The notes under the pieces are model-generated. The model worked only from the letters and a program-made list of their open reading frames with translations, was not told the origin of the DNA and did no database searches. A DNA stretch of 64,000 nucleotides from Nonomuraea montanisoli (GTDB lineage Bacteria; Actinomycetota; Actinomycetes; Streptosporangiales; Streptosporangiaceae): positions 31,423 through 95,422 of the forward strand of contig NZ_JABWGN010000012.1 in NCBI RefSeq assembly GCF_013363975.1, in the 5' to 3' direction. Shown piece after piece: positions 19,301 through 27,547 of the stretch. The position numbers and the translations under genes are program-made. Numbering within the stretch: position 1 is the stretch's first letter; every line of letters starts with the position of its first letter.

Positions 19301-19642
19301 GGCTCGGTCACCCACACCTCGCAGAGCCCGGTGGACGCCAACCCGTGGTGGCAGGTCGACCTCGGCTCCTCGCAGCAGGTCAGCGCTGTCAAGCTGTGGA
19401 ACCGCACCGACTGCTGCTCCGACCGGCTGCGCGACTTCCATGTGTTCGCCTCCGACACCCCGTTCACCTCGAACGACCCACAGGTCACGAAGAGCCAGAG
19501 CGGCGTCTGGAACACCTACCGGGCCACCGCGGCCGGCACCACGCTGAGCCTGCCCGTCAGCCGGTCCGCGCGCTACATCCGCGTCCAACTCGTCGGCTCC
19601 GAGCGCCCCCTCTCCCTCGCCGAGGTACAAGTCCTCGGATGA
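16304..19642 (+). CDS. Large secreted GH95-like six-hairpin glycosidase with F5/8 type C domain
   Basis: The ATG at 16304 follows GAGGAGAG and opens a signal peptide (cleavage after about residue 30), giving 1112 residues. The N-terminal beta-sandwich has GALLGNGDLGVVVGGD and LRLYVDKNDFW. An alpha/alpha barrel of six-hairpin type follows (about 280-690), with EGEWAKDDALSLTA, CNLEFIHPFDLLDLD and DSWNQGNNLAKSYAVAA. The segment after it (LLQSTNGTIRLFPDYP, LRAKGGFLVTADYDG) is the cap seen in GH95 proteins. Residues about 790-965 form a separate sandwich (TLDWTHWGLT onwards), and the last 145 residues are a discoidin domain. GH95 enzymes act on alpha-L-fucosides or alpha-galactosides; the placement among fucosidases supports this, but the match is distant and the family is not certain. 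Confidence 0.75.
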   Translation: MHPPRSVLAGAAALLLGLGLVSVPAASATPAQAAVSVSAGDLADDWSALSSLLPAYAGSWTSPPTATVTGHMTDGALLGNGDLGVVVGGDRNALRLYVDKNDFWTSPGASGTHPITLGGLTLRRASGTDDGTAYGMTQDILNAEVRTDLTVNGAPIRARTYVADSADIVLTEVSTTGSSPVQLALDAWTKADNAQFPSSSGVNGSTLWAARSTQSNASSEWVSRMGVATRVIGASVTTSTNSTGSSTAQFTVTPGATVTIVSAVEGGRGATDHVDRALATANAVTAGSVADLGTEHRDWWKDYWLKSYVRIYDQTLEKYYYGSQYLLGSASRRGSTGPGLWGPWVTTDDPAWGGDYHLNYNVQAPYYGTFSSNRVDVAAPLNQAVLDYRSTGAANIARLQTTPPGFGISQRFKDAVPASTRGYLYPVGIGPQGGSGEWYFWDQPTNATYAAVTLVYTYEYAPNTTFLSGTLYPYLLELANFWEDYIGAKEADGRYHFMGAAYEGEWAKDDALSLTAIRYVLTRTVKYSEQLAVDSSRRAKWNDILANLPDFPTVVYNGKTVFNRDYTNTGTFSEMVGRTICNLEFIHPFDLLDLDSSSARRQTAIDTLDVMDSWNQGNNLAKSYAVAAHAGYPAAALQSRLKALITPNLRANLSVVQGGGGLESVAATDAINAMLLQSTNGTIRLFPDYPAGQRAHITRLRAKGGFLVTADYDGTSASDVSITADNAGGPATVLDPWPGRKTIVTDASGANVPATFSNGRYTFTTAAGGTYRLTPSDAVIVGSVSSQPAGTVDLAAQDTLDWTHWGLTTAAGFDHKSGTTQAISDITPIGGNPVLRLADSKVTYTWAGGTPTATATATPTAVYTRSPGNGFRLTVNAATTPRRLRIHLGAWSAKGKLTATLSDGNTPTYTGWFDSPTGNGYGIADLTFNAATAGQTLTITYVVDTSYTGTEGNITLHAATLSTDVDLAAGKTATQSSTYVTGGNAGLAVEGNTNGDFQAGSVTHTSQSPVDANPWWQVDLGSSQQVSAVKLWNRTDCCSDRLRDFHVFASDTPFTSNDPQVTKSQSGVWNTYRATAAGTTLSLPVSRSARYIRVQLVGSERPLSLAEVQVLG

Positions 19643-19709
19643 GCGCCTTCGGATGACCCTCGTCCAGAGGGTCGGCCGATGGTTCCCCCCCACCCCGAAA
19701 GGACCGGGA

Positions 19710-21887
19710 ATGAAAATGTCGCTTCTTTCCAGACCGCGGATGCGACGAATCTTGCGCGTGGCGGCTGGATTGGCGGCCGGCCTCACCGTCGTCACTCACC
19801 CCGCACCGGCGGCGGCCGCCGGTGGCCATGCCACCGACTGGATGAACCAGCGCAAGTGGGGCGTCATGACGCACTACCTGGCTGAGGGATGCCCTCCGGG
19901 CTGCCGGTACGGCTCCTACGCCACCGGCCAATGGCCCACCGTCACCGAATGGAACCACCGGGTCGACAACTACGACATCGCCGGCGTCGTCAACCAGCTC
20001 AAGTCGGTGGGTGCCGGATGGCTCCAGTTCACCGTCGGCCAGGTCTCCGGCTACTGGGCGGCGCCGAATCCCGTGTACGAGTCCCTCGTGCCGGCCACCG
20101 CCGAACACCCCAGCCGCCTGTCGAACAGGGACCTGGTCAAGGACCTCGCGACCGCCGCGCACGCCGCGGGCCTGAAGTTCATCGTCTACGTGCCGCTCGA
20201 CGCGCCGCGAATCGACACGTACGCGACCACCAAGCTCGGCGGCGATCCCGACGCCGACTTCGGAGGCGTCCGCAACGCCGCCTTCCAGAACAACTGGACC
20301 AAGGTGATCAAGCAGTGGTCTCAGCAATGGGGCACCCTCATCGACGGCTGGTGGATCGACGGCGGGATACCGAGCATCGACGAGTACGCCTCGAACATCG
20401 TCGACGCCGCCCGCTCCGGCAACCCCTCCACCCTGATCGGGCTCAGCGCGGCAGGCTGGCACCTGTCGACCAACCCGAACTCCGCCGCCAAGTCCGACTT
20501 CGTCTCGGGCGAGGACAAGCTCTCGGCGTCCTCCCGCTGGGTCGACTACAACGGGACCCAGGTCCTCACCCATGGGTTGTCGCGCCTTCAGGGCCACTGG
20601 GGCAACCCGGCGGACACAGCGATGTCCCACAACACCGAGAACCTGGTGAACAGCACTCTCTCGTTCATGAACGCGGGCGGTGCCATGACCTGGGACGTCG
20701 GCTACGACTGGGCCACCGGACGCATCTCCGACCAGGCGATGCGGCAGCTCGCAGTCGTGGCCGAGTCCACAGGCACCACCGGAGGCGACGGCATCCGGAC
20801 CGACAGCAGCCAGCCGTCGATCACCTACAACGGCACCTGGGACACCGTGACCGATCCGCGCTACGCCGACGGATCGGCCCGAGTGTCCACCGGAACCGGG
20901 AACTCAGCCTCGTTCACCTTCAACGGAACCTCGGTCAAATGGGTCGGCGGACGTTCCAGCGGCGCCGGCAAAGCAGAGGTGCGCATCGACGGCACCGTCC
21001 AGGCCGGCGTAGACCTCGCCTCGTCGCCGACCACCGGCGACGACGTGGTCTTCGCCAAGCACGGGCTGAGCAACGGCCCTCACACCATCACCATCACACC
21101 GACAACCTCTGGCGCCGTGGCCGTGGACGCCTTCGAGGCCGGCAACCAGGCCCGGATCAATGTCGATGATTCCGACACCTCGCTCCATTACAGCGGCTTC
21201 TCCAGCGGCAACCCCGGCGGCTGCTTCAACAACACCTGCCACAACTCCAACACGGCGGGCTCCACCGCCACCTACTGGTTCACCGGCTCAAGGATCACCT
21301 GGAACGCCATCACCGGCCCCGACCAAGGCTCCGCCGCCGTCTCGATCGACAACGGCCCCGCCACGATCATCGGTCTCGCCGACGAATCACGTTCCGTCGA
21401 CGTCCCCGCATACATCAGTCCGGCCCTGCCTTACGGCCCCCACACGATCAAGATCACTACGCAGGACGCCAAATGGGTTACCGTCGACCGATTCGCCATC
21501 GACACCGTGCCCACCAAGATCGTCGGCGTCGCAAGCGGACGATGCGTGGACGTTTCCAACTCGCAAGACGGCACCGATCTGAACCTCCGCACCTGCAACG
21601 GCACCAACGCCCAGAAGTGGGCAACGAACCCCGCCAACGGGGAGGTTCGCGCCCTGGGCAAATGCATGGACGTCGAACAGGGGAACCAGGCCGACGGCAC
21701 ACCTGTTCAGCTGTACTCCTGCAACGGCTCCGCCGCGCAGAAGTGGACCTACGACGCCGGCACCAAACAGCTCAAGGCCTTCGGCAAGTGCCTGGACGCC
21801 CTGGGCGCGGGCACAACCGACGGCACCAAGCTGGTCATCTGGCCCTGCCACAGCGGCACCAACCAGCAGTGGCAGATCGGCGGATGA
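19710..21887 (+). CDS. Secreted GH29-like glycosidase with ricin-type lectin domain
   Basis: I chose the ATG at 19710, with CGAAAGGA upstream, because it opens a signal peptide (RRILRVAAGLAAGLTVV to PAAAAGG); the frame is open further 5' but without support. The product has 725 residues. The barrel (about 40-360) parallels that of the 1-1890 gene: DWMNQRKWGVMTHYLAEGC, GWLQFTVGQVSGYW, and DGWWIDGG with a candidate nucleophile Asp. One or two carbohydrate-binding sandwich domains follow (about 370-600), and a ricin B-type lectin ends the protein (about 605-725), with the repeats AQKWA, AQKWT and QQWQI and the paired Cys. It probably acts on the same glycans as its paralogue but is anchored by a different lectin. 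Confidence 0.85.
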   Translation: MKMSLLSRPRMRRILRVAAGLAAGLTVVTHPAPAAAAGGHATDWMNQRKWGVMTHYLAEGCPPGCRYGSYATGQWPTVTEWNHRVDNYDIAGVVNQLKSVGAGWLQFTVGQVSGYWAAPNPVYESLVPATAEHPSRLSNRDLVKDLATAAHAAGLKFIVYVPLDAPRIDTYATTKLGGDPDADFGGVRNAAFQNNWTKVIKQWSQQWGTLIDGWWIDGGIPSIDEYASNIVDAARSGNPSTLIGLSAAGWHLSTNPNSAAKSDFVSGEDKLSASSRWVDYNGTQVLTHGLSRLQGHWGNPADTAMSHNTENLVNSTLSFMNAGGAMTWDVGYDWATGRISDQAMRQLAVVAESTGTTGGDGIRTDSSQPSITYNGTWDTVTDPRYADGSARVSTGTGNSASFTFNGTSVKWVGGRSSGAGKAEVRIDGTVQAGVDLASSPTTGDDVVFAKHGLSNGPHTITITPTTSGAVAVDAFEAGNQARINVDDSDTSLHYSGFSSGNPGGCFNNTCHNSNTAGSTATYWFTGSRITWNAITGPDQGSAAVSIDNGPATIIGLADESRSVDVPAYISPALPYGPHTIKITTQDAKWVTVDRFAIDTVPTKIVGVASGRCVDVSNSQDGTDLNLRTCNGTNAQKWATNPANGEVRALGKCMDVEQGNQADGTPVQLYSCNGSAAQKWTYDAGTKQLKAFGKCLDALGAGTTDGTKLVIWPCHSGTNQQWQIGG

Positions 21888-23090
21888 ACCGCGCGGCTGA
21901 ACGACGCAATCCACCAGCAGTCGGACGCGGAGCAGATGCAGAACGTCATGTCCGGACCCCACCGGCCTGACATCACGACGGTACGGCCGAAACTCGAACC
22001 GCCCACGTGACCCGGGACCGTTCAAAGGGTGAAGGATCGCTCACTCACCGGACCTCGGCTACTCCGAGGCCGCCGGGGAAGTGACCGAGACCATGCTCGC
22101 GGCGCTCCGCCTACGATGCCTGGGTCACTCACTGAGAGCGCCTCTTCACCACCTTTTGCGGTCTCATCGGCCCCGGCGAGGCACGTCCGTGACCGCGTCG
22201 ATAGGAATCTCCAGAGATCGTGGCGCATGGTGAGCAGGCGCGTCACGGAAGCGAGGTCCGCCGGTGAGCGGCACGCGATGCGTGCGCCGCCTGCCGCTCG
22301 GCGTCGCGGTTGCCTCAGGCGTCGGTATGCGGCCGCCCCATCTGCTGGAGCATCACCGTTACCCACCGACCGCGACACCGGCATCGTCGTCCCACTAACG
22401 TGCCGAAGGGTGTCCGCCCATGACGCCCGGCGACCCGCCGCCTAGGCTAGCCACGCCCTTCCTGGCGCTTCGGACCGAACATCAACCTGACAACTTCGAT
22501 CAACGTCGGGCGATGAAACGGCAAGACGCTGGATCAAGCACGTCGCCTGCTGCCATCGTGGATGACGATTCCCCTGCCCGCTTCGGTGGGCAGGCGCGGG
22601 CCCCGTCGACTCGACGGGGCCTTTGCGTTGTGGATCGTGAAGCAAGGGCGGACAGCGTCACCGCCCGCATGGCGATCTCAGCGACATTCCCTGTGCTGAG
22701 CACTGACGCGACATGACGAGTTGGGCCACAGGTCCTGCGGGCCAGGCCGATCACCAGGCGGGCCGGTCAGCCGAGGCAGCGGCACGCGCGAGTTCCGGTG
22801 GTATCCATCCGTGTGATGAACGCCAGTTTCGCTCTGCGATCGACATTCGCCGTGATGGGTGAATGTGCGCCAGTTCTCGCCCTTCGGCCAGGCAACTGGT
22901 CCCGGGAAGCGCCCCGCACACCGGGCAGGTCAGATGATGGTCTGCTGAGTCACGCGATCATTGTGGCGGTCCTCTCGCCATTTTCCTGTGATCGTATGCA
23001 GCGGGTCGCGGAACTCGGGAGGTCGCAGAGTTCGATGGGCACTTCCCGTTACGGTCGGATTCCGGAATATCGAATTAGTAGCGAGAGTAG
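21888..23090. other. Region without a convincing gene
   Basis: Frames here are arginine- and serine-rich and show no family motif on either strand. A terminator-like double hairpin lies at 22574-22624, so a transcript probably ended here once, but no gene before it is recognisable. Confidence 0.45.
22599..22624 (+). terminator. Strong hairpin followed by TTT
   Basis: The arms GGCCCCGTCGA and TCGACGGGGCC are perfect and are followed by TTT. A second hairpin (CTGCCC ... GGGCAG, 22574-22592) lies directly upstream. Confidence 0.65.
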
Positions 23091-23693
23091 GTGCTGCCCC
23101 ATTCGAAGAGATCGCGGACGGAGACCTTCAATCCCGCCCGCCCTGGGCACCCGGCTCCAGGCAGCCCTGGAAACGCATCTGCGCCTGCACCCGGATGGGC
23201 CGCTGCGCCCGGCCGGTCTCCAGAACATTACCGATCCGGAACGTTGCGCCAGAGGCTGGAGCCGGGCGCCCGCCTCGCCCAGCACCTGCGTGACCATGTC
23301 CTGGCCGGCGCCGTCCCGCTCGGGCTTTTGGCCAGCCAGCTCAACCGCCCCTACGCGCTGGCGCTGCTGCAGCGTGCGGCCGGCTGCATTCCCGCAGGCG
23401 AGGCGGACCCGGAACGCTTCGACGCCGAGGTGGCAGCCGTTCAGGCCGCGCTGGACCAGGTCGTGGTGATCGACGCCAGCACGCTGTACCCAGCCACCCA
23501 AACCGTCGCCGGCTTCGCCGAACTCCGTGCGCGCTTCGCTTCGGTCCGCCTGCCGGCCCCGTGCTACGACGAACTCGAGATGGCCGCAATAGCCATCGAG
23601 CAGGTGCGGAAATCGTCGATGAACATCGGCGTCGAACCCGGCTCCGGCCTGCGCGTGTCCCAGCTCACGCAGCGGGAGAGCCCATCTCGGTGA
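23091..23693 (+). CDS. Hypothetical protein, possibly PIN-domain-like, start uncertain
   Basis: The convincing part begins near 23235 and reads RLEPGARLAQHLRDHVLAGAVPLGLLASQLNRP, then VVVIDASTLYPATQTVAGFAELRARF and APCYDELEMAAIAIEQVR. The short strand with an isolated Asp (VVVIDAS) followed by a helix recalls PIN-type nuclease domains, but key acidic residues cannot be confirmed. Residues before about 48 look unlike protein, and a better-looking stretch (LGTRLQAALETHLRLHPDGPLRP) lies in the next frame at 23143-23200, so a frameshift near 23235 is possible. The gene ends four bases before the next start and is probably co-transcribed with it. Confidence 0.4.
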   Translation: MLPHSKRSRTETFNPARPGHPAPGSPGNASAPAPGWAAAPGRSPEHYRSGTLRQRLEPGARLAQHLRDHVLAGAVPLGLLASQLNRPYALALLQRAAGCIPAGEADPERFDAEVAAVQAALDQVVVIDASTLYPATQTVAGFAELRARFASVRLPAPCYDELEMAAIAIEQVRKSSMNIGVEPGSGLRVSQLTQRESPSR

Positions 23694-23697
23694 CCGG

Positions 23698-24216
23698 ATG
23701 CATCACCTGGTGAAAGCGGCCGAGCTCACGGACATCGCCGCCGTGGCGGACCTGTCCCTCGTGAGCGAACTCATCACCGGCGGCCTCGAGGCCGACCTGA
23801 TGGCCCAGAGCCCGACCTTCACCCTGCGGCGCGAAGGCGCATGGCTGGCGGGACTCCAGGCCGTCGCAGGATGGCTGCTGTGCGGAGTATGCGGCTTCGC
23901 CGGGTCGGTGCACCCGCACGAGGCGCCCGTCCGTGCAGCCCGCCTGACCTGCCTGGTCGCCGAGCAAACCGCGGGGCTGACCCGGCAAGGACTCAGCGAG
24001 CTGGTGCTGTCCGCCGAGACGGGACTGCGCCAAGCACGCGAACTCGACGCGATCCGCGCCGGCCTGGCCGAAGAAACGACGCCGATCGGCGCTTCGGAGG
24101 ACTCCGAGGCGCTGCGTGTCCATCTCACCGCAATCCTGAGAGAAACTCTTCAGGCGCAGGCTCAGCCTGACAACGAGACGGACACCATCGCGAGGGGCGT
24201 TCATGAGTGGGGGTGA
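23698..24216 (+). CDS. Hypothetical protein
   Basis: The 172-residue frame starts at an ATG four bases after the previous stop. It is mostly helical in character: LTDIAAVADLSLVSELITGG, GLQAVAGWLLCGVCGFAG (one weak hydrophobic segment), then acidic helices such as LSELVLSAETGLRQARELDAIRAGL. I do not recognise a family. The tight spacing suggests that it works with the upstream PIN-like protein, but this is inference only. Confidence 0.45.
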   Translation: MHHLVKAAELTDIAAVADLSLVSELITGGLEADLMAQSPTFTLRREGAWLAGLQAVAGWLLCGVCGFAGSVHPHEAPVRAARLTCLVAEQTAGLTRQGLSELVLSAETGLRQARELDAIRAGLAEETTPIGASEDSEALRVHLTAILRETLQAQAQPDNETDTIARGVHEWG

Positions 24217-24528
24217 TCTGCGATGAAGCAGGGCTTGCAAGATCTCTTCCCAAGCAGATGTTGATCGTTTCCCACTCACGGCCCAGTACTCCCCCATCCT
24301 TCGGCTGTGCAAGTGATCACTGTGGAGGCGAGGGCGAGCAGCCCGGCGAGGGCGAGCTCAAGGCCGAAGAGGTGTCCAGTGAGGCGGTTTCAGGTGCCGG
24401 GGGTTACCGGGAAGCTGAGGCCGACGTATCGCGCGTCGGCCCAGGTTGAGGCGGGGTAGGGCCGGCACATCGTGCCCGCCCTACCCTCCGCCGTCAACGC
24501 CACCGCCCCTGCGGGGTGGTCACGGCGA
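24217..24528. other. Intergenic region, nothing recognised
   Basis: This lies between two converging genes. I see no open frame with protein-like content and no strong hairpin. Confidence 0.5.
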
Positions 24529-26085
24529 TCACGGTGCCTGGGTTCTCTGCGGTGGGGATTGGGCTGATTGGCCAGGGGCCTTGGCTGATACGAAGTCCTT
24601 ACTGCGGATGAGCGCGAAAGCCAGGACGCCCCCTATGAGCGCCACGATTCCGCCGGCGGCCAGCACGTCGTTCAGTGACGTGGCGAAACTGGCGTGGATC
24701 GCATCATTCGCCTGGCCACGCAGCTCCGGCGGGGCGGCGGCAGCCACCTGCCCGGAGGTGCCCATGCGAATGGCGTCCGCGATCTGATGGGCCCGCTCTC
24801 GGAGGGCGGAGATGTTCGCGAGCCGCTCCCGTAGCGTGTCGTGCAGTGATGCGGAGAAGATCGAGCCGTACAGGGCGATGCCGACGGCGATGCCGACCTG
24901 ACGGAAGGTCTGGTTCACACCAGAGGCCATGCCGGCCCGGTATACCGACACGACCCCTATTGCGGTCGACGCCAGCGGCGGGTTGACCATTCCGGCGCCG
25001 ATTCCGGTGACGATGAATCCCGGAATGAGGTAAGTCCAGTCCGAATCGGCGCTCACGCCCGTCATGAGCAACAGGCCGATGCCCACCAGGAGCAGGCCGG
25101 GGCCGATCAGCCACCGGGTCGGCACCCGGTTCAGCGACCGGCCTGCCGCCATGGCGGCGACGAGCGTGGAGCCCGAGCTGACCAGCAGCCGGGCACCGGT
25201 GCCCATCGCGCTGTGACCGAGACCATTCTGCAGGTACAGCACGAGGTAGATGAACGTCGCGAACAACGAGGCGTTCATCGCGAACGCCGCGATCGAGCCG
25301 CCGACGAACGTCGGGGTCCGCAGCAGCGACAAGTCGAACATCGGCTCCGGCACTCGCGACTCGACCACCACGAACGCCGCGAGGAACACCGCTGCCGAAC
25401 CGAAACAGAGCAGTACGCCCTGCTCGCCCCATCCCATATCGCTCGCCCTGATCAAGGCGTACACCAGGCTGAACAGTCCGGCGGTGAGCGTCACGGCACC
25501 CAGCCAGTCGATCCGGGAGGCGCGCGGCGGGCGGGACTCGTCCACCAGCCGAAGCGTGATGACGATCGCGGTGATACCGATCGGCAGGTTGACCAGAAAT
25601 ATGCCGCGCCAGTTGATCCCGCTGGTAATCACACCGCCGAGCACCGGGCCGAGCGCAGTCGCGACGCCCGCGACGGAACCCCAGACACCGAACGCCACGC
25701 CGCGCTGTTGACCCTGGAACGTGCCGGCGAGCAGCGCCAGGGAAGTGGCGAACAGGATCGCACCGCCGACTCCCTGCACGCCACGGGAGACAATCAGCGT
25801 CACCTGTTCCTGGGCGATGCCGCACAGCAGCGATCCTGCCGTGAAGATCGCCAGTCCGATGACGAACAGCAGCCGCCTGCCGTACTGGTCGGCCAGGGAG
25901 CCCGAGGTCAGCAGGAGTGCCGCCAGGCTCAACGCGTAAGCGTCGGTCGTCCATTGCAGGCTGCTGAAGCTCGCGTGCAGTGAGTGCTGGATGTCCGGTA
26001 GCGCGACTGCGACGATCGTGACATCGAGCAGCAACATGAACGTCGCGCCGCACACCACCAGCAGCGTCCACCATTGGCGTTTCAT
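24529..26085 (-). CDS. MFS drug-efflux transporter (DHA2, 14-TM type)
   Basis: The ATG at 26085 (MKRQWWTLLVVCGATFML) follows AAGGGGGCGA, giving 518 residues; the frame extends further but without support. There are about 14 hydrophobic segments. The start LLLDVTIVAVALPDIQHSL and the loop motif GSLADQYGRRLLFVIG are typical of the EmrB/QacA family, proton-driven exporters of drugs or metabolites in the inner membrane. It is transcribed divergently from the small RHH regulator at 26163, whose operator-like palindrome lies between the two, suggesting that the pump is under that regulator. Confidence 0.9.
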   Translation of the reverse strand: MKRQWWTLLVVCGATFMLLLDVTIVAVALPDIQHSLHASFSSLQWTTDAYALSLAALLLTSGSLADQYGRRLLFVIGLAIFTAGSLLCGIAQEQVTLIVSRGVQGVGGAILFATSLALLAGTFQGQQRGVAFGVWGSVAGVATALGPVLGGVITSGINWRGIFLVNLPIGITAIVITLRLVDESRPPRASRIDWLGAVTLTAGLFSLVYALIRASDMGWGEQGVLLCFGSAAVFLAAFVVVESRVPEPMFDLSLLRTPTFVGGSIAAFAMNASLFATFIYLVLYLQNGLGHSAMGTGARLLVSSGSTLVAAMAAGRSLNRVPTRWLIGPGLLLVGIGLLLMTGVSADSDWTYLIPGFIVTGIGAGMVNPPLASTAIGVVSVYRAGMASGVNQTFRQVGIAVGIALYGSIFSASLHDTLRERLANISALRERAHQIADAIRMGTSGQVAAAAPPELRGQANDAIHASFATSLNDVLAAGGIVALIGGVLAFALIRSKDFVSAKAPGQSAQSPPQRTQAP

Positions 26086-26138
26086 CGTTCGCCCCCTTCT
26101 TCGATGCGCAGGTCTTCCATCTTCGGCTTGGGTCGGCG

Positions 26139-26164
26139 ATGCTAGCATGGTAGCTTGCTAGCAT
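26139..26164. promoter_or_regulatory. Palindromic operator overlapping a regulator start codon
   Basis: Perfect 9-bp arms ATGCTAGCA and TGCTAGCAT flank eight bases containing another TAGC. The right arm runs into the ATG of the RHH gene at 26163. Short repeated TAGC units are the type of site bound by pairs of RHH dimers, so autorepression and control of the divergent MFS gene are likely. Confidence 0.6.
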
Positions 26165-26333
26165 GGGAGGCGTGGAAGTCAAGCAGTTCAACGTCTACCT
26201 GCCGGTGGATCTCATCCGGCAGGTCAAGCACCATGCCATCGAGAACGAGCTATCGCTCTCGGCCCTGGCGGCCGAGGCATTGCGCGCGTATCTCGCCGTT
26301 CACGAGAAGGAATCTCGAAAGGAAAGCACATGA
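26163..26333 (+). CDS. Small ribbon-helix-helix (CopG-like) transcriptional regulator
   Basis: This 56-codon gene starts at the ATG inside the palindrome at 26139-26164. The product begins with an antiparallel-strand sequence, VKQFNVYLPVDLIRQVKHHA, and continues IENELSLSALAAEALRAYL, the strand-helix-helix layout of CopG/Arc-type DNA-binding proteins, which act as dimers. The stop overlaps the start of the VOC gene (ATGA), so the two are translationally coupled. It would repress its own promoter and perhaps the divergent efflux gene. The family is clear in pattern but rests on a short sequence. Confidence 0.75.
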   Translation: MGGVEVKQFNVYLPVDLIRQVKHHAIENELSLSALAAEALRAYLAVHEKESRKEST

Positions 26334-26674
26334 CGACCGAGGGCATCGAAGGCGTTTACCTCGAGACCCACAACTGGGGAAAGTCGGCCAAGTTCTTGCA
26401 GGCGTTGGGCTACAACGTCGACTTCGCGACCGAGGACGGCTCAGGGATGCTACGCAACAGCGACGGCCCCTACCTCTTGCTCGCCGAAGTCCCCGAGAAC
26501 CAGAAGCCCGAGGTCCAGGTCGTGCTGCGCGTGCCGGACGCGGACGCGTTCAACGTCGAGGAGTCCGTCGAGGTGGTCACGCCCTTCGAGGAGACCCACT
26601 ACGGAACGCAGGAGATGAAGGTACGTGACCCCGACGGGCGCATATGGAGCCTGCAGGCGCCGATCAAGAAGTGA
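26330..26674 (+). CDS. VOC-fold (glyoxalase/bleomycin-resistance) protein
   Basis: The 114-residue protein has the paired beta-alpha-beta-beta-beta units of the VOC superfamily: GVYLETHNWGKSAKFLQALGYNVDFATEDGSG and, near the end, VRDPDGRIWSLQAPIKK. Members are metal-dependent isomerases or dioxygenases, or drug-binding resistance proteins. Being coupled to an RHH regulator and divergent from an MFS pump suggests a resistance or detoxification role, but the substrate cannot be read. Confidence 0.85.
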   Translation: MTTEGIEGVYLETHNWGKSAKFLQALGYNVDFATEDGSGMLRNSDGPYLLLAEVPENQKPEVQVVLRVPDADAFNVEESVEVVTPFEETHYGTQEMKVRDPDGRIWSLQAPIKK

Positions 26675-26771
26675 CCGCGTGGCGGCAGCCGCCAGGTGCT
26701 CCACGAGCCACTGCGGATGAAGTCGTCCAGTGAGCCTCGGTGCTCCCAGGTGTCGCCGGCAGCGCGGTTTG

Positions 26772-27443
26772 TCAGGTGTCGTCACAATGCCGGTGCGACT
26801 TCGGCGTCGCGCGGCTGATCGCGACGAGTTCGTCGAAGTCGACCGCGACACCTTGCAGGAGTACGTCGACGACGTGGCCCGCGAGTTCGACGGGGAAGTG
26901 GGCCTCGCCGAACATGTTGCCCTGGAACACCACGGACGCCAGCATGTCAACGACGAGGTCGGCGTTGAGGCCGGGCCGCAGATGCCCGCGGTCGAACGCA
27001 CGCGCCACCGTGGCGGCGACCGCGTGGCGGGCAGGCTGGATGAGTGTCGAAGTCAGGTGCTGCCGAAGCCCAGGGTCGGCCGAGCAGTCGGCCAGCAGGG
27101 GAGCGAGTACGCCCGGCGGCACCCGCCGCAGCAACGCGTCGGCCAGCGACTCGAGACTGACGATGAGATCGCACCGGGTGCAGCCGGTGTCCGGCACGGG
27201 CGGCGTGACCAGCACGGTGACCAGCGCACAGATGATCAGCCGCTGCCGCTTCGGCCAGCGTCGCAGTATGGACGGCTTGGTCGTGCCGGCCCTGGTGGCG
27301 ACCGCTTCCAGGCTGAAGCGCGAATAGCCGTTCTCCCTCAACACCTCGAGGGTCGCCTCGAGGACGGCCTGGTCGATCGCCGGGTCCCTGGGCCGGCCGG
27401 TTGCAGGGCGCTCTGGCGCGCGCGATGCCATACCGGAAAGCAT
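26772..27443 (-). CDS. TetR-family transcriptional repressor
   Basis: The 223-residue product has the TetR helix-turn-helix at about 25-65 (AVLEATLEVLRENGYSRFSLEAVATRAGTTKPSILRRW) and a helical ligand-binding part ending GVAVDFDELVAI. The start may be 27443 or a second ATG at 27431 (MASRAPERP); neither has a strong Shine-Dalgarno. It is divergent from the MFS gene at 27548, and a likely operator lies between at 27492-27509, so it probably represses that transporter until a ligand appears. Confidence 0.88.
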   Translation of the reverse strand: MLSGMASRAPERPATGRPRDPAIDQAVLEATLEVLRENGYSRFSLEAVATRAGTTKPSILRRWPKRQRLIICALVTVLVTPPVPDTGCTRCDLIVSLESLADALLRRVPPGVLAPLLADCSADPGLRQHLTSTLIQPARHAVAATVARAFDRGHLRPGLNADLVVDMLASVVFQGNMFGEAHFPVELAGHVVDVLLQGVAVDFDELVAISRATPKSHRHCDDT

Positions 27444-27491
27444 ACGGGCGCGTGATCTGTGGTTTCAGCCTTGTGGTGATTCATGGGTCAC

Positions 27492-27509
27492 TTACGATAC
27501 GATCCGTAA
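27492..27509. promoter_or_regulatory. Probable TetR operator
   Basis: The inverted repeat TTACGATAC / GATCCGTAA agrees at 7 of 9 positions and lies between the divergent TetR and MFS genes. Imperfect palindromes of this length are usual for TetR proteins. Confidence 0.5.
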
Positions 27510-27547
27510 AGTAACGAAATCCCCCAGCGAGGATATGCGAGCCTCTG

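Noticed and set aside
22574..22624. Adjacent hairpins considered as a CRISPR-like or riboswitch structure
   Set aside because: There are only two different hairpins, no repeated unit, and the second is followed by T residues, so a terminator is the simpler reading.
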